From contig NZ_JADWYQ010000011.1 in assembly GCF_022414575.1 (NCBI RefSeq), positions 62,001 to 126,000 on the forward strand: a stretch of DNA of 64,000 nucleotides, in the 5' to 3' direction. The position numbers and the translations under genes were made by a program. The DNA is from Streptomyces sp. MUM 178J (lineage in GTDB: Bacteria > Actinomycetota > Actinomycetes > Streptomycetales > Streptomycetaceae). A model generated the notes under the pieces. It was not told the origin of the DNA. It did not search any database and saw only the letters and a program-made list of their open reading frames with translations. Below are positions 53,820 through 62,450 of the stretch, piece by piece (positions within the stretch are counted from its first letter, which is position 1; every line of letters begins with the position of its first letter).

Positions 53820-54017
53820 TCCGGCGACGCCCATGGACGCGGCAGTTGCTTGGGAGCGGCAGCCGCTTGGACGCGGCAGCCTCGGACCGCGGCGACGGAC
53901 GTCCGTACGGGCGATTCCGCCCGCCCCGGGCACGGCGCCCCGGTGCGGCTGCTTGCACCCACCCGAACACGGGGGTTGCTCTGGACATGTCGATCTAGCC
54001 ACGAGGAGTGCCGAACG

Positions 54018-54425
54018 ATGCAACGCAGCGTCTCCCTCGCCGCAGCCGCTCTCATCGCCGTCACCGCGACCGCGGCCGGGTCGGCCGCCGGGCATGCGGC
54101 CGACGACCCCCCGGCCGGCCACCGGCCCGGAGTGTGGCTGACCGTGTCCGACCCGGAGCGCACCTGGCTGCGCGGGGTGCTGCTGACCTGCCACCCCGAG
54201 CCGGGCGGCCCGCACCCGGACCCGGCCGGCGCCTGCGAGGCGGTCAGCGGGGCCAAAGGCGACTTCGCCCGGCTGCCCGGCGACCCGCACCTCTGCACCA
54301 AGGAGTACGACCCGGTGATCGCCCGGGCCGTCGGCATCTGGAACGGGAAGCCCGTGGCCTGGCAGAAGATCTACCCGAACCCCTGTGAACTGGACGCCGC
54401 GACCGGAACAGTGTTCCGGTTCTGA
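54018..54425 (+). CDS. secreted subtilisin-inhibitor-like (SSI) protein
   Basis: This 135-residue protein has a signal peptide (cleavage expected after GHA, about residue 27). The SSI domain carries paired Cys residues (LLTCHPEPGGPHPDP, CEAVSG, LCTKEYDPV, PNPCELD). The reactive-site loop reads CTKEYDPV; by alignment to SSI the P1 residue is Lys, which predicts inhibition of trypsin-like as well as subtilisin proteases. GAGGAG precedes the ATG. It is an extracellular regulator of secreted proteases. Confidence 0.92.
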   Translation: MQRSVSLAAAALIAVTATAAGSAAGHAADDPPAGHRPGVWLTVSDPERTWLRGVLLTCHPEPGGPHPDPAGACEAVSGAKGDFARLPGDPHLCTKEYDPVIARAVGIWNGKPVAWQKIYPNPCELDAATGTVFRF

Positions 54426-54428
54426 CGC

Positions 54429-54590
54429 TCAGGTGCCGGAGCGCGACGCGATCACCCCGACCGTGACCATCAGCAGCACGATCCAGCCGAACCAGAGCCA
54501 GCCGCTGCTCCCGAGCGCCGCCGAATAGGCCGTCACGACCACCAGCGACCCGACGGTCAGCGCTCCCATCGTCTTCGTGGATCCGGACAT
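54429..54590 (-). CDS. small two-helix membrane protein
   Basis: This 53-residue protein (MSGSTKTMGALTVGSLVVV...) is mostly two hydrophobic helices. I recognise no family. AGGAGG lies 7 bases before ATG 54590. It lies just downstream of the CtaG-like gene on the same strand, and its stop is 3 bp past the SSI gene stop. Confidence 0.7.
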   Translation of the reverse strand: MSGSTKTMGALTVGSLVVVTAYSAALGSSGWLWFGWIVLLMVTVGVIASRSGT

Positions 54591-54668
54591 GTCCGCCCTC
54601 CTCCGACGGCCGCGGCCGTTCCCAGCCATGGTCGCTCGGAAGGAGGGGGGTGCGCCACCCACTCCGCG

Positions 54669-55619
54669 TTACTGGCTGCGGGCCTGCAGCGACGCCAGAT
54701 ACGCGTTGTACGCCTCGAGCTCCTTGTCGCCGTCCCGGTCCGCCGCCCGGTCCTTGCGCACGGCCGCCCGCTGCTCCGAGTGGTACCACTGGTAGATCAG
54801 CGCGATCAGCACCAGCACCGAGGGAATCTCGCTGAACGCCCACGCGATGCCACCCGCCGCGTTCTGGTCCGACAGGGCGTCGATCCCCAGCGAGGCCGGA
54901 GGATTCGCATACGTCTCGATCATCGGCTCGCTCGCCATCATCAGCGCGATGCCGAAGAAGGCGTGGAAGGGCATGCCCGCGAACAGCTCCAGCATCCGCA
55001 TCACATAGCCGGGCCGGTGCGGACCCGGGTCCACGCCCATGATCGGCCAGAAGAAGATCAGGCCCACTGCCAGGAAGTGCACCATCATCGCGATGTGCCC
55101 GGTCCTGGACTCCATCAGGAAGTCGAAGAGGGGGGTGAAGTACAGCGCGTACAGGCTCGCGATGAACATCGGAATGGTGAACGCCGGGTGGGTGATCACC
55201 CGCAGATACCGGCTGTGCAGCAGCGCGAGCAGCAGTTCGCGCGGCCCCTTGCGGCCCCTCCCGGCGACCGGCAGGGCGCGCAGCGCCAGGGTGACCGGAG
55301 CGCCGAGCAGCAGCAGGATCGGCGACAGCATGCTGATGATCATGTGCTGCACCATGTGCACGCTAAACATGACCATGCCGTACTCGTTGAGCCTGGTGCA
55401 CATCACCACTGCGATGCTCAGCACGCCGACGGCGAAGAACACGCTCCTGCTGACCGGCCACGCGTCACCGCGCCGGCGCAGCCGCACCACACCCCAGCCG
55501 TACAGACCGAGAGCGAGCAGGCAGCCGATCAGAAAGAAGGAGTCCGGTGCGAACTGAAGCCCTCGTCCCAGCGTGAACGGCGGCAGATCCATCATCATGC
55601 CGTGCCCGCTGTGATCCAT
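54669..55619 (-). CDS. CtaG-like cytochrome c oxidase assembly protein
   Basis: This 316-residue membrane protein matches the caa3_CtaG family: a His-rich N-terminus (MDHSGHGMMM), about seven hydrophobic helices, and conserved HMVQHMI and AGMPFHAFFGIAL segments with His residues that may bind copper. It probably helps copper loading or assembly of the terminal oxidase. GGGAG precedes ATG 55619. The C-terminus is an Arg/Asp-rich tail. Confidence 0.88.
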   Translation of the reverse strand: MDHSGHGMMMDLPPFTLGRGLQFAPDSFFLIGCLLALGLYGWGVVRLRRRGDAWPVSRSVFFAVGVLSIAVVMCTRLNEYGMVMFSVHMVQHMIISMLSPILLLLGAPVTLALRALPVAGRGRKGPRELLLALLHSRYLRVITHPAFTIPMFIASLYALYFTPLFDFLMESRTGHIAMMVHFLAVGLIFFWPIMGVDPGPHRPGYVMRMLELFAGMPFHAFFGIALMMASEPMIETYANPPASLGIDALSDQNAAGGIAWAFSEIPSVLVLIALIYQWYHSEQRAAVRKDRAADRDGDKELEAYNAYLASLQARSQ

Positions 55620-55689
55620 CTCTGCACTCCCGCCGGGACGTCTTCCATGGAGCGCGGCCCATCCGCACCCAATTGTCCGGACCAGAGTA

Positions 55690-55727
55690 GAACCGCCCCC
55701 GATCGCGGCGGCGACCGGGGGCGGTTC
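55690..55727 (-). terminator. strong stem-loop after pfkA
   Basis: GAACCGCCCCCG (55690-55701) pairs perfectly with CGGGGGCGGTTC (55716-55727) around a 14-nt loop. It lies 38 bp beyond the pfkA stop and upstream of the ctaG-like gene on the same strand, so it should end pfkA transcription. Confidence 0.75.
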
Positions 55728-55764
55728 GTTCAGTTGTGTACGAATTAATGCGCGCGCACTCGTT

Positions 55765-56790
55765 TCAGAGCACGCACTCGGCCTCCGCATACCGCTCATC
55801 CGGGACGGTCTTCAGGGTCTCCACGGCCCTGGCGAGCGGCGCCATCACGATGTCGGTGCCGCGCAGCGCCGTCATCATGCCGAACTCTCCGCGGTGCGCG
55901 GCCTCCACCGCGTGCCAGCCGAAGCGGGTGGCGAGCACCCTGTCGTACGCGGTGGGGGTGCCGCCGCGCTGCACATGACCCAGGATCACCGGACGGGCCT
56001 CCTTGCCGAGCCGCTGCTCCAGTTCCACGGAGAGCTGACGGGCCACGCCCGCGAACCGCTCGTGCCCGTAGATGTCCTTGCCGCCCTCGTCCCAGCGCAT
56101 CGTGCCCTCGCGGGGCTTCGCGCCCTCCGCGACCACGACGATCGCGAACTTCTTGCCCGCGGAGAACCGCTCGCCGACCCGGGCGGTCAGCTCGTCGATG
56201 TCGAACGGCCGCTCCGGGACCACGATGGCGTGCGCACCGGCCGCCATGCCGGAGTGCAGCGCGATCCAGCCGGTGTGCCGCCCCATGACCTCGACGATCA
56301 GCACCCGCTGATGGGACTCGGCGGTGGTCTTCAGCCGGTCCAGCGCCTCGGTCGCCACGCCGACCGCCGTGTCGAAGCCGAAGGTCACGTCCGTGACGGC
56401 GATGTCGTTGTCGATGGTCTTGGGCACGCCGACGATGGGAAGCCCGGCCTCGGAGAGCAGATGGGCGGCCTTCAGGGTGCCCTCGCCGCCGATCGGGATG
56501 ATCGCGTCCAGGCCCAGCTCCGCCACATGCCCCTTGGCCCGCTCAACGCCGTCGCGCAGATGCGCGGGCTGCACCCGGGACGAGCCGAGAATCGTGCCGC
56601 CGCGGGCCAGGATGCCGCCCACCGCGTCCAGGTCGAGCTTGCGGTAGTCGCACTCCAGCAGGCCCTTCCAGCCGTCGTGGAAGCCGATCACCTCATCGTC
56701 GTGATCGGCGACGGCGCGGTGCACGACGGAACGGATGACGGCGTTCAGACCGGGGCAGTCGCCGCCGGAGGTGAGCACACCAATGCGCAT
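55765..56790 (-). CDS. pfkA: 6-phosphofructokinase
   Basis: This 341-residue glycolytic enzyme has TSGGDCPGLN at the N-terminus, IGGEGTLKAA and PKTIDND at the catalytic site, and VILGHVQRGG later on. The Gly of GGEGT is retained as in ATP-dependent enzymes, while a Lys precedes TIDND as in pyrophosphate-type ones, the mix seen in actinomycete ATP-PFKs. A TAGGGT -10 lies about 60 bp upstream on the minus strand. It is followed by a strong terminator. Confidence 0.95.
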   Translation of the reverse strand: MRIGVLTSGGDCPGLNAVIRSVVHRAVADHDDEVIGFHDGWKGLLECDYRKLDLDAVGGILARGGTILGSSRVQPAHLRDGVERAKGHVAELGLDAIIPIGGEGTLKAAHLLSEAGLPIVGVPKTIDNDIAVTDVTFGFDTAVGVATEALDRLKTTAESHQRVLIVEVMGRHTGWIALHSGMAAGAHAIVVPERPFDIDELTARVGERFSAGKKFAIVVVAEGAKPREGTMRWDEGGKDIYGHERFAGVARQLSVELEQRLGKEARPVILGHVQRGGTPTAYDRVLATRFGWHAVEAAHRGEFGMMTALRGTDIVMAPLARAVETLKTVPDERYAEAECVL

Positions 56791-56929
56791 AGCCCGAAAA
56801 CCTTTGCAACGTGGGCCGACACCCGGACCACGTCGTCCGGTTGGATCCCCGCCACCCTACCGGCGGACGGTGACGGGGACGAACCGGGCGTCCGACTGCT
56901 GGACGTCGCTCAGGTGAGCACGTCAGCCG

Positions 56930-57658
56930 TCATGCGGGCTGCGTCGCCGCCGCGATGCGCTCGGCGCGCAGCGCCTCGTACCACCGGTCGTCCGTCGGCG
57001 GCAGCGCGTTGACGTCCAGCGCCAGCTTGAGCAGCAGATCCGCGATCTGCGGATTGCGGGCCAGCACCGGGCCGTGCATGTAGGTGCCGAAGACGGTGTC
57101 GTTGTACGCACCCTCCGTGCCGTCGCCCGTGCCGTTGCCCCGACCCAGCTTCACCTGGGCCAAGGGGCGGGCCGCAGGGCCGACGTGGGTGACGCCCTGG
57201 TGGTTCTCGAAACCGGTCAGCTGCGGCAGGCCGAGCCGCGGGTCGATGTCGGCCAGCACGTCTCCGACGCAGCGCGCGCCCTCGCCGCGCGTGGAGACCA
57301 CGTCCAGCAGCCCGAGGCCCTGCTCCCGCTCGCCGAGGTCGTTGATGAACTCATGGCCCAGGATCTGGTAGCCGGCGCAGACCGAGAAGATGATCGCGCC
57401 GTTGGAGGCGGCCCGGCTCAGCCCGCCGTCCCGGCGGAGCCGCTCGGCGGCCAGCCGCTGCGGACGGTCCTCGCCGCCGCCGATGAGGTAGATGTCGCCG
57501 GAGGTGGGCACCGGCTGGTCGCTGCGCACGTCCAGGCGCGCCACATCCAGACCGCGCTGGCGCGCGCGGCGCTCCACGACCAGGGCGTTGCCCTGGTCGC
57601 CGTAGGTGCTGAGCAGGTCCGGGTAGACCCAGACCAGACGCAGGCTGTTGTCGCTCAT
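56930..57658 (-). CDS. gatD: lipid II isoglutaminyl synthase, glutaminase subunit GatD
   Basis: This 242-residue class I glutamine amidotransferase has the nucleophile Cys in FSVCAGYQILG and a His in YMHGPVLARNP. GatD supplies ammonia to MurT so that the D-Glu of lipid II is amidated, a modification needed for cross-linking in many Gram-positives. It lies 28 bp after murT in the same operon. Confidence 0.94.
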   Translation of the reverse strand: MSDNSLRLVWVYPDLLSTYGDQGNALVVERRARQRGLDVARLDVRSDQPVPTSGDIYLIGGGEDRPQRLAAERLRRDGGLSRAASNGAIIFSVCAGYQILGHEFINDLGEREQGLGLLDVVSTRGEGARCVGDVLADIDPRLGLPQLTGFENHQGVTHVGPAARPLAQVKLGRGNGTGDGTEGAYNDTVFGTYMHGPVLARNPQIADLLLKLALDVNALPPTDDRWYEALRAERIAAATQPA

Positions 57659-57686
57659 GGGTGAAGTCCTCCTCGCCGTCGTGGCG

Positions 57687-58925
57687 TCAGTTGCCGACCC
57701 GGCGGCGCAGATCCTGGAAGGCCGTGTAGTTGGCGATCACCTCGATGCGTCCGGGCGGCGCGAGCTGCACCGCCTCGTCGGCGCTCTCGCAGACCCGGAA
57801 GTCCAGCCCCGCGACCTCCAGCCGGACCGCGAGGTCCAGCTTGCGGTCGCCGATGACGAAGATCGGGTGGCCGGCGAGTCGGGTGTAGTCGACGTCCCAG
57901 AGCCAGGAGGTGTCCGTGCCGTCGGCGCCGCGGGCGTTGACGGACAGGACCACCGGGGCCGGGGGCTGGTCGATCAGGGAGAAGGTCTCCAGCCAGCCCG
58001 CGGGGTTCTTGGCGAGGAGGAGACGCAGATCACGGTCGAGGAAGGACACCACGTCATAGCGGCCCGCGACGGCCTGGACCTGGTACATGCGCTCCAGTGC
58101 GACCTGCGGCGGCACTCCGAAGCACGCGGCGACCGCTGCTGAGGTTGCGGCGTTGGCCTTGTTGGCACGGCCCGGCAGCTGGAGGTGGATGGGCCAGGCG
58201 CTGCCGTGCGGGTCCAGTACGTGGTCCCCGCTGAGCACCCAGCTCGGGGCGGGGCGGCGGAAGCCGCACTCGCCGCAGAACCAGTCGTCGCCCGGGCGCT
58301 GCATCACACCGCCGCAGGAGGGGCAGGACCAGGCGTCGTCCTTCCACTCCTGGCCCGCGGCGACCCACACCACGTTCGGGGAGGAGGACGCGGCCCACAC
58401 GATCAGCGGGTCGTCGGCGTTGGCGATCACCATGGCCTTGGTGCCTGACAGGCCCTCGCGCCACCTCTCGGCCAGCATGCGGGTCTCGGCGGCGCGGTCG
58501 AGCTGGTCGCGGGAGAGATTGAGCAGCGCGATGGCCTTCGGGGTCACATCGCGTGCGACGCCGGCGAGGTACTTCTCGTCGACCTCGATCACGCCGTACT
58601 TGGCTTCCGAGCCGCCGGCCAGCGCGGAGGTGATGCCCGCGGGCATGTTCGCGCCCAGCGCGTTTGAGACGACCTCGCCGCTGGCGCGCAGCGCCTCGGC
58701 GATCAGCCGGGTCGTGGTGGTCTTGCCGTTGGTCGCCGACACGAGGACGACGTCCAGGTGCTGCGCGAGACGACCCAGCAGATCGGGGTCGAGTTTGAGC
58801 GCGACCCGGCCGCCGATCACCGATCCGCTGCCGCGCCCCGCGGCGCGCGACACCGCTGCCGCGGCCCGGCCGGCCGTCACGGCCAGCTTCGCCCGCGGCG
58901 TCAGGGGCTCCGAGTTGCCTGACAT
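57687..58925 (-). CDS. murT: lipid II isoglutaminyl synthase subunit MurT
   Basis: This 412-residue Mur-ligase homologue has P-loop SATNGKTTTTR (residues about 63-73), a zinc ribbon with CPSCG and CGECG (about 200-222), and a C-terminal DUF1727 domain. It activates the D-Glu carboxylate of lipid II with ATP for amidation by GatD. It is the first gene of the murT-gatD operon, divergent from def. Confidence 0.94.
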   Translation of the reverse strand: MSGNSEPLTPRAKLAVTAGRAAAAVSRAAGRGSGSVIGGRVALKLDPDLLGRLAQHLDVVLVSATNGKTTTTRLIAEALRASGEVVSNALGANMPAGITSALAGGSEAKYGVIEVDEKYLAGVARDVTPKAIALLNLSRDQLDRAAETRMLAERWREGLSGTKAMVIANADDPLIVWAASSSPNVVWVAAGQEWKDDAWSCPSCGGVMQRPGDDWFCGECGFRRPAPSWVLSGDHVLDPHGSAWPIHLQLPGRANKANAATSAAVAACFGVPPQVALERMYQVQAVAGRYDVVSFLDRDLRLLLAKNPAGWLETFSLIDQPPAPVVLSVNARGADGTDTSWLWDVDYTRLAGHPIFVIGDRKLDLAVRLEVAGLDFRVCESADEAVQLAPPGRIEVIANYTAFQDLRRRVGN

Positions 58926-59018
58926 CGTCCTTGATCCTCCTTGCGTCGGTCCGCGCTCAGCCTATCGAGGTCCGCTCCAGCGCCCGAATCGCGGCTTCGT
59001 CGGAAAGTGTGGAGGTCG

Positions 59019-59024
59019 TACGCT
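59019..59024 (+). promoter_or_regulatory. -10 box TACGCT for a leaderless def mRNA
   Basis: TACGCT ends 7 nt before ATG 59032, which has no Shine-Dalgarno sequence. The mRNA probably starts at or just before the start codon. Confidence 0.5.
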
Positions 59025-59031
59025 GGGCGCC

Positions 59032-59700
59032 ATGCGAAACCGGCCGATCCCCGGCAGTTCGGGACTCGTCAGAGCCATGAGCCTGTACGGGGCCCCCGCG
59101 CTGCACACCCCCTGCGCACCCGTCGAGGACTTCGGCCCCGAGCTGTCCCGGCTGGTCGAGGACATGTTCGCGACGATGTACGCGGCGCACGGGGTGGGTC
59201 TCGCGGCGAACCAGGTCGGCGTGGGGCTGCGGGTGTTCGTCTACGACTGCCCCGACGACGAGGACGTCCGCCACCTCGGGCATATCGTCAACCCCCGCCT
59301 CGTGGAGGCGGACGGGGTTCGCGTCCGGGGCCCCGAGGGCTGTCTGTCCCTGCCGGGGCTGGAGGCTGCCACGGAGCGCTTCGACCACGCGGTGGTCGAG
59401 GGGGTCACGGCGCAGGGTGCGCCGGTACGGGTGGCGGGTACGGGCTTCTTCGCGCGCTGCCTCCAGCACGAGTGCGACCACTTGGACGGTCTGGTCTACC
59501 CCGACCGGCTCACGGGCTGGCGCCGCACCCGCGCCCTGCGCGCCGCCCGCAGGGCGTTTCCCCCGCCCGGCCCGCTTCTTCCGGACCGGGGCTCCGCCCC
59601 GGACCCCGCTCCTCAATCGCCCGACGGGCTCAAATCGAGCCCGTCCGGAGGCACTTCCCGCAGGGGCGCCTCCGTGGGGGCGCCCCCGGACGGAGTCTGA
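59032..59700 (+). CDS. def: peptide deformylase with repeat-encoded C-terminal tail
   Basis: This 222-residue protein removes the N-formyl group from new proteins. It has motif I GVGLAANQVG, motif II EGCLSLPG (metal Cys) and motif III QHECDHLDG (metal His and catalytic Glu). The normal enzyme ends near residue 180. The last 45 or so residues (Pro/Ser/Gly-rich) are encoded by palindromic repeat copy C, which also provides the stop. The tail is probably disordered, and its effect on function is unknown. Confidence 0.92.
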   Translation: MRNRPIPGSSGLVRAMSLYGAPALHTPCAPVEDFGPELSRLVEDMFATMYAAHGVGLAANQVGVGLRVFVYDCPDDEDVRHLGHIVNPRLVEADGVRVRGPEGCLSLPGLEAATERFDHAVVEGVTAQGAPVRVAGTGFFARCLQHECDHLDGLVYPDRLTGWRRTRALRAARRAFPPPGPLLPDRGSAPDPAPQSPDGLKSSPSGGTSRRGASVGAPPDGV

Positions 59701-59760
59701 GGGAGGCAGCCGGGGGAGAAGTCCGGGGCGGATCGAGGACACGGCCGAAGGCCGTACCGC
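59570..59760. repeat. palindromic repeat element, copy C
   Basis: The left block GGGGCTCCGCCCC and CCCCGCTCCTCAATCGCC resembles copy A. Two palindromic modules follow, and then the core GAGGACACGGCCGAAGG at 59735, after which the sequence departs from copies A and B, so the right end is missing. It extends over the 3' end of def and lies between convergent genes. Confidence 0.7.
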
Positions 59761-59793
59761 TCCTGCCGACCAGCGACGCCGCGCATGCCGGCG

Positions 59794-60465
59794 TCAGAAC
59801 ACCGCCCCGCCCTCACGGTCTCCCGCCTCCGCCAGCCGCCCCCACAGCAAATCGGCCAGGCTCCGTACCAGCTCGTCCCGCGGACAAGGGCGTTCGCCCA
59901 GCCACCAGTCGCCCGCCGCGTGCATCATTCCGACGATGCCGTGTCCCCATGCGCGGGCGAGCCGCTGGCTCTCCGGGCCGAGGTCCACCCGGTCCTCGAT
60001 CACCTTGGCGAGCTCCTCGCCGAGGCGGCGCAGCAGCGGGGCGGAGTGGCGGCCCACGTCAAAGCTCTGCTCGGCCTGCTCCGAGACGGGTGGTTCCTCC
60101 GCGGGGTGCATCAGGAAGCGGTAGACCTGGGGCCGCGCCTCGATCGCCGCGAGATAGGTGTCGAGCGTGGCCTCGACCCGCTGCCTGCGTTCCGCGGGGG
60201 CGTCCAGCGCCGCCCGCAGCGCGTCGAGCAGCGCGTCGGTGTGGCGCTTGGCCAGTGCCCTGTACAGCCCTCCCTTGTCGCCGAAGTGCCGGTAGAGGAT
60301 GGGTTTGGTGATGCCCGCCTCCGCGGCGATCGCGTTCATCGAGGCCTTGGGCCCGTCCCGGAGCACGACCCTGTCCGCCGCCTCCAGCAGCTCCCGCCGC
60401 CGCCGGTCCGCCGCGGACCGTTGCTGGGGCTGGACCTGTGCCGCCGTCTGCCGTGTGGTCTCCAT
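59794..60465 (-). CDS. TetR-family transcriptional regulator
   Basis: This 223-residue protein has an N-terminal TetR helix-turn-helix (AIAAEAGITKPILYRHFGDK, residues about 45-65) and a helical ligand domain. It is divergent from an acyl-CoA dehydrogenase, and the 157-bp spacer holds four GTAAC half-sites, so repression of that gene, with release by an acyl-CoA, is the likely circuit. The helix-turn-helix resembles regulators of fatty-acid genes, but the ligand is inferred. Confidence 0.9.
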   Translation of the reverse strand: METTRQTAAQVQPQQRSAADRRRRELLEAADRVVLRDGPKASMNAIAAEAGITKPILYRHFGDKGGLYRALAKRHTDALLDALRAALDAPAERRQRVEATLDTYLAAIEARPQVYRFLMHPAEEPPVSEQAEQSFDVGRHSAPLLRRLGEELAKVIEDRVDLGPESQRLARAWGHGIVGMMHAAGDWWLGERPCPRDELVRSLADLLWGRLAEAGDREGGAVF

Positions 60466-60510
60466 GAGCCGTGTCTCCCCGCCCGTGCGATTGCGTGACG
60501 CCCGCGCAAC

Positions 60511-60588
60511 GTAACACTCCGGCCGAAGGCGGTGGCCGGTTGACAGTGGCTACCTGTCGGTAACAGACTGCGGGTTACCGCAAGTAAC
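60511..60588. promoter_or_regulatory. GTAAC/GTTAC operator cluster between tetR and the acyl-CoA dehydrogenase
   Basis: Half-sites are GTAAC at 60511-60515 and 60560-60564, GTTAC at 60574-60578, and GTAAC at 60584-60588. CGGTAAC-9 bp-GTTACCG and GTTAC-CGCAA-GTAAC are inverted repeats that share the GTTAC. They lie in the divergent promoter and probably bind the TetR-type regulator. Confidence 0.65.
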
Positions 60589-60622
60589 ACATCGGCGGGC
60601 GCCGGGCAGAGCAGGAGGGGAC

Positions 60623-61849
60623 ATGAGCGAGTTCACGCTCGAACTCAACGACGACCAGCGGCAGGTACGCGACTGGCTGCACGGATTTGCCGCGGACGTG
60701 ATCCGCCCGGCCGCCGCGGAGTGGGACGAGCGTGAGGAGACCCCCTGGCCGGTGATTCAGGAGGCGGCCAAAATCGGCATCTACTCACTGGACTTCTACG
60801 CCCAGCAGTTCTTCGACCCCACCGGCCTCGGCATCCCCATGGTCATGGAGGAACTCTTCTGGGGCGACGCGGGCATCGCCCTGTCCATCGTCGGCACCGG
60901 CCTCGCCGCCGTCGGCGTCATCGCCAACGGCACCGAGGAGCAGATCGGCACCTGGATCCCCCAGATGTACGGCGACGCCGACCACGTCAAGGTCGCCGCC
61001 TTCTGCTCCTCCGAACCCGACGCGGGCTCCGACGTCGCCTCCATGCGCACCCGTGCCGTGTACGACGAGGCCAAGGACGAGTGGGTGCTCAACGGCACCA
61101 AGACCTGGGCCACCAACGGCGGCATCGCCAATGTGCACGTGGTGGTCGCCGCGGTCGACCCGGAGCTCGGTTCCAAGGGCCATGCGTCCTTCATCGTGCC
61201 CCCGGACACCCCCGGCCTCACACAGGGGCAGAAGTTCAAGAAGCACGGCATCCGGGCCTCCCACACCGCCGAGGTGGTGCTGGAGGACGTCCGGGTCCCC
61301 GGCCACTGCCTCCTCGGCGGCAAGGAGAGACTCGACGAACGCCTCGCCCGCGCCCGCGACCAGGCCAGGACGGACGGCGAAAGAGTGAAGAACGCCGCCA
61401 TGGCCACCTTCGAGGCCTCCCGCCCCGCCGTCGGCGCGATGGCGGTGGGCACCGCCCGCGCCGCGTACGAGGTCGCGCTGGACTATGCGAAGACCCGCAC
61501 CCAGTTCGGCCGGCCGATCATCGACAACCAGGGCGTCGCCTTCCAACTCGCCGACATGCGGACCCGGATCGACGCGGCCCGCCTCCTGGTGTGGCGAGCC
61601 TCCTGGATGGCCACCGCCGGCAAGCCCTTCACCGCCGCCGAGGGTTCGATGTCCAAGCTCTACGCCAGCGAGACCGCCAAGAAGGTCACCGCACAGGCCA
61701 TACAGATCCTCGGCGGCAACGGCTACACCCGCGAGTACCCGGTCGAGCGCATGCATCGGGACGCCGCGATCTACACCATCTTCGAGGGCACCAGCGAGAT
61801 CCAGCGCCTGGTGATCGCCCGCACCCTGTCCGGCATGCCGATCCGCTGA
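60623..61849 (+). CDS. acyl-CoA dehydrogenase
   Basis: This 408-residue flavoprotein catalyses alpha-beta oxidation of acyl-CoAs. It has the FAD/substrate segment [15 protein letters not shown], a long middle domain, [20 protein letters not shown], and the catalytic Glu in [10 protein letters not shown]. The nearby TetR-type gene and operator cluster suggest induction by fatty acyl-CoA. A GCAGGAGG ribosome site precedes ATG 60623. Confidence 0.94.
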   Translation: MSEFTLELNDDQRQVRDWLHGFAADVIRPAAAEWDEREETPWPVIQEAAKIGIYSLDFYAQQFFDPTGLGIPMVMEELFWGDAGIALSIVGTGLAAVGVIANGTEEQIGTWIPQMYGDADHVKVAAFCSSEPDAGSDVASMRTRAVYDEAKDEWVLNGTKTWATNGGIANVHVVVAAVDPELGSKGHASFIVPPDTPGLTQGQKFKKHGIRASHTAEVVLEDVRVPGHCLLGGKERLDERLARARDQARTDGERVKNAAMATFEASRPAVGAMAVGTARAAYEVALDYAKTRTQFGRPIIDNQGVAFQLADMRTRIDAARLLVWRASWMATAGKPFTAAEGSMSKLYASETAKKVTAQAIQILGGNGYTREYPVERMHRDAAIYTIFEGTSEIQRLVIARTLSGMPIR

Positions 61850-61868
61850 TAAGACGCGCACACGAGAA

Positions 61869-61897
61869 GGCCGGGGGCGCCCCGCGCACCCCCGGCC
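61869..61897. terminator. bidirectional stem-loop between acyl-CoA dehydrogenase and gpx
   Basis: GGCCGGGGG (61869-61877) pairs perfectly with CCCCCGGCC (61889-61897) around an 11-nt loop, between two convergent genes. Confidence 0.7.
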
Positions 61898-61911
61898 CGT
61901 CGCCGCCGCCG

Positions 61912-62403
61912 TCAGGCGTCCAGCAGCGCCTCGATCGCCGCCACCACCTCCGGCGCCTCCGGCTCCGTACGCGGCCGGAAGCGTGTGACCTCGCCCCGCG
62001 GTGAGATCAGGAACTTCTCGAAGTTCCACTGCACATCACCCGCTTCGCCGTCCGCGTCCGCCACCCGGGTCAGCTCCGCGTACAGCGCATGCCGGTCCGC
62101 GCCGTTCACATCGGTCTTCTCCAGCAGCGGAAACGTCACTCCGTACGTCGCCGAGCAGAACGTACGGATCTCCTCGGCGCTCCCCGGCTCCTGCCCCGCG
62201 AACTGGTTGCACGGCACGCCCAGCACCGTGAAGCCCTGCTCGCCGTACTGCTGCTGAAGCCGCTCCAGACCCGAGTACTGCGGGGTCAGGCCGCACTTCG
62301 ACGCCACGTTCACCACCAGCACCACGCGGTCCTTGTACGCGGCCAGCGAGGTGTCCCGGCCGTCGAGCGTGCGCAGCGGAATGTCGTACAGGCTCAGGCT
62401 CAT
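61912..62403 (-). CDS. glutathione peroxidase-like (thiol) peroxidase
   Basis: This 163-residue protein has the catalytic Cys in NVASKCGLTPQY, a Gln in PCNQFAGQEPG and a Trp in QWNFEKFLI, the glutathione-peroxidase tetrad. In actinomycetes such enzymes use thioredoxin or mycothiol rather than glutathione. It removes lipid or hydrogen peroxides. I chose ATG 62403 over 62421 because GAGGAG and family length fit. Confidence 0.93.
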   Translation of the reverse strand: MSLSLYDIPLRTLDGRDTSLAAYKDRVVLVVNVASKCGLTPQYSGLERLQQQYGEQGFTVLGVPCNQFAGQEPGSAEEIRTFCSATYGVTFPLLEKTDVNGADRHALYAELTRVADADGEAGDVQWNFEKFLISPRGEVTRFRPRTEPEAPEVVAAIEALLDA

Positions 62404-62450
62404 CTGTTTCCGTCTCCTCATCGGAAGGGACTGCCCTCGGACAGCCGTGT

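Noticed and set aside
53833..54017. Small frame upstream of the SSI gene
   Set aside because: It is Pro/Arg-rich, with no ribosome site or motif, and overlaps the likely SSI promoter region.
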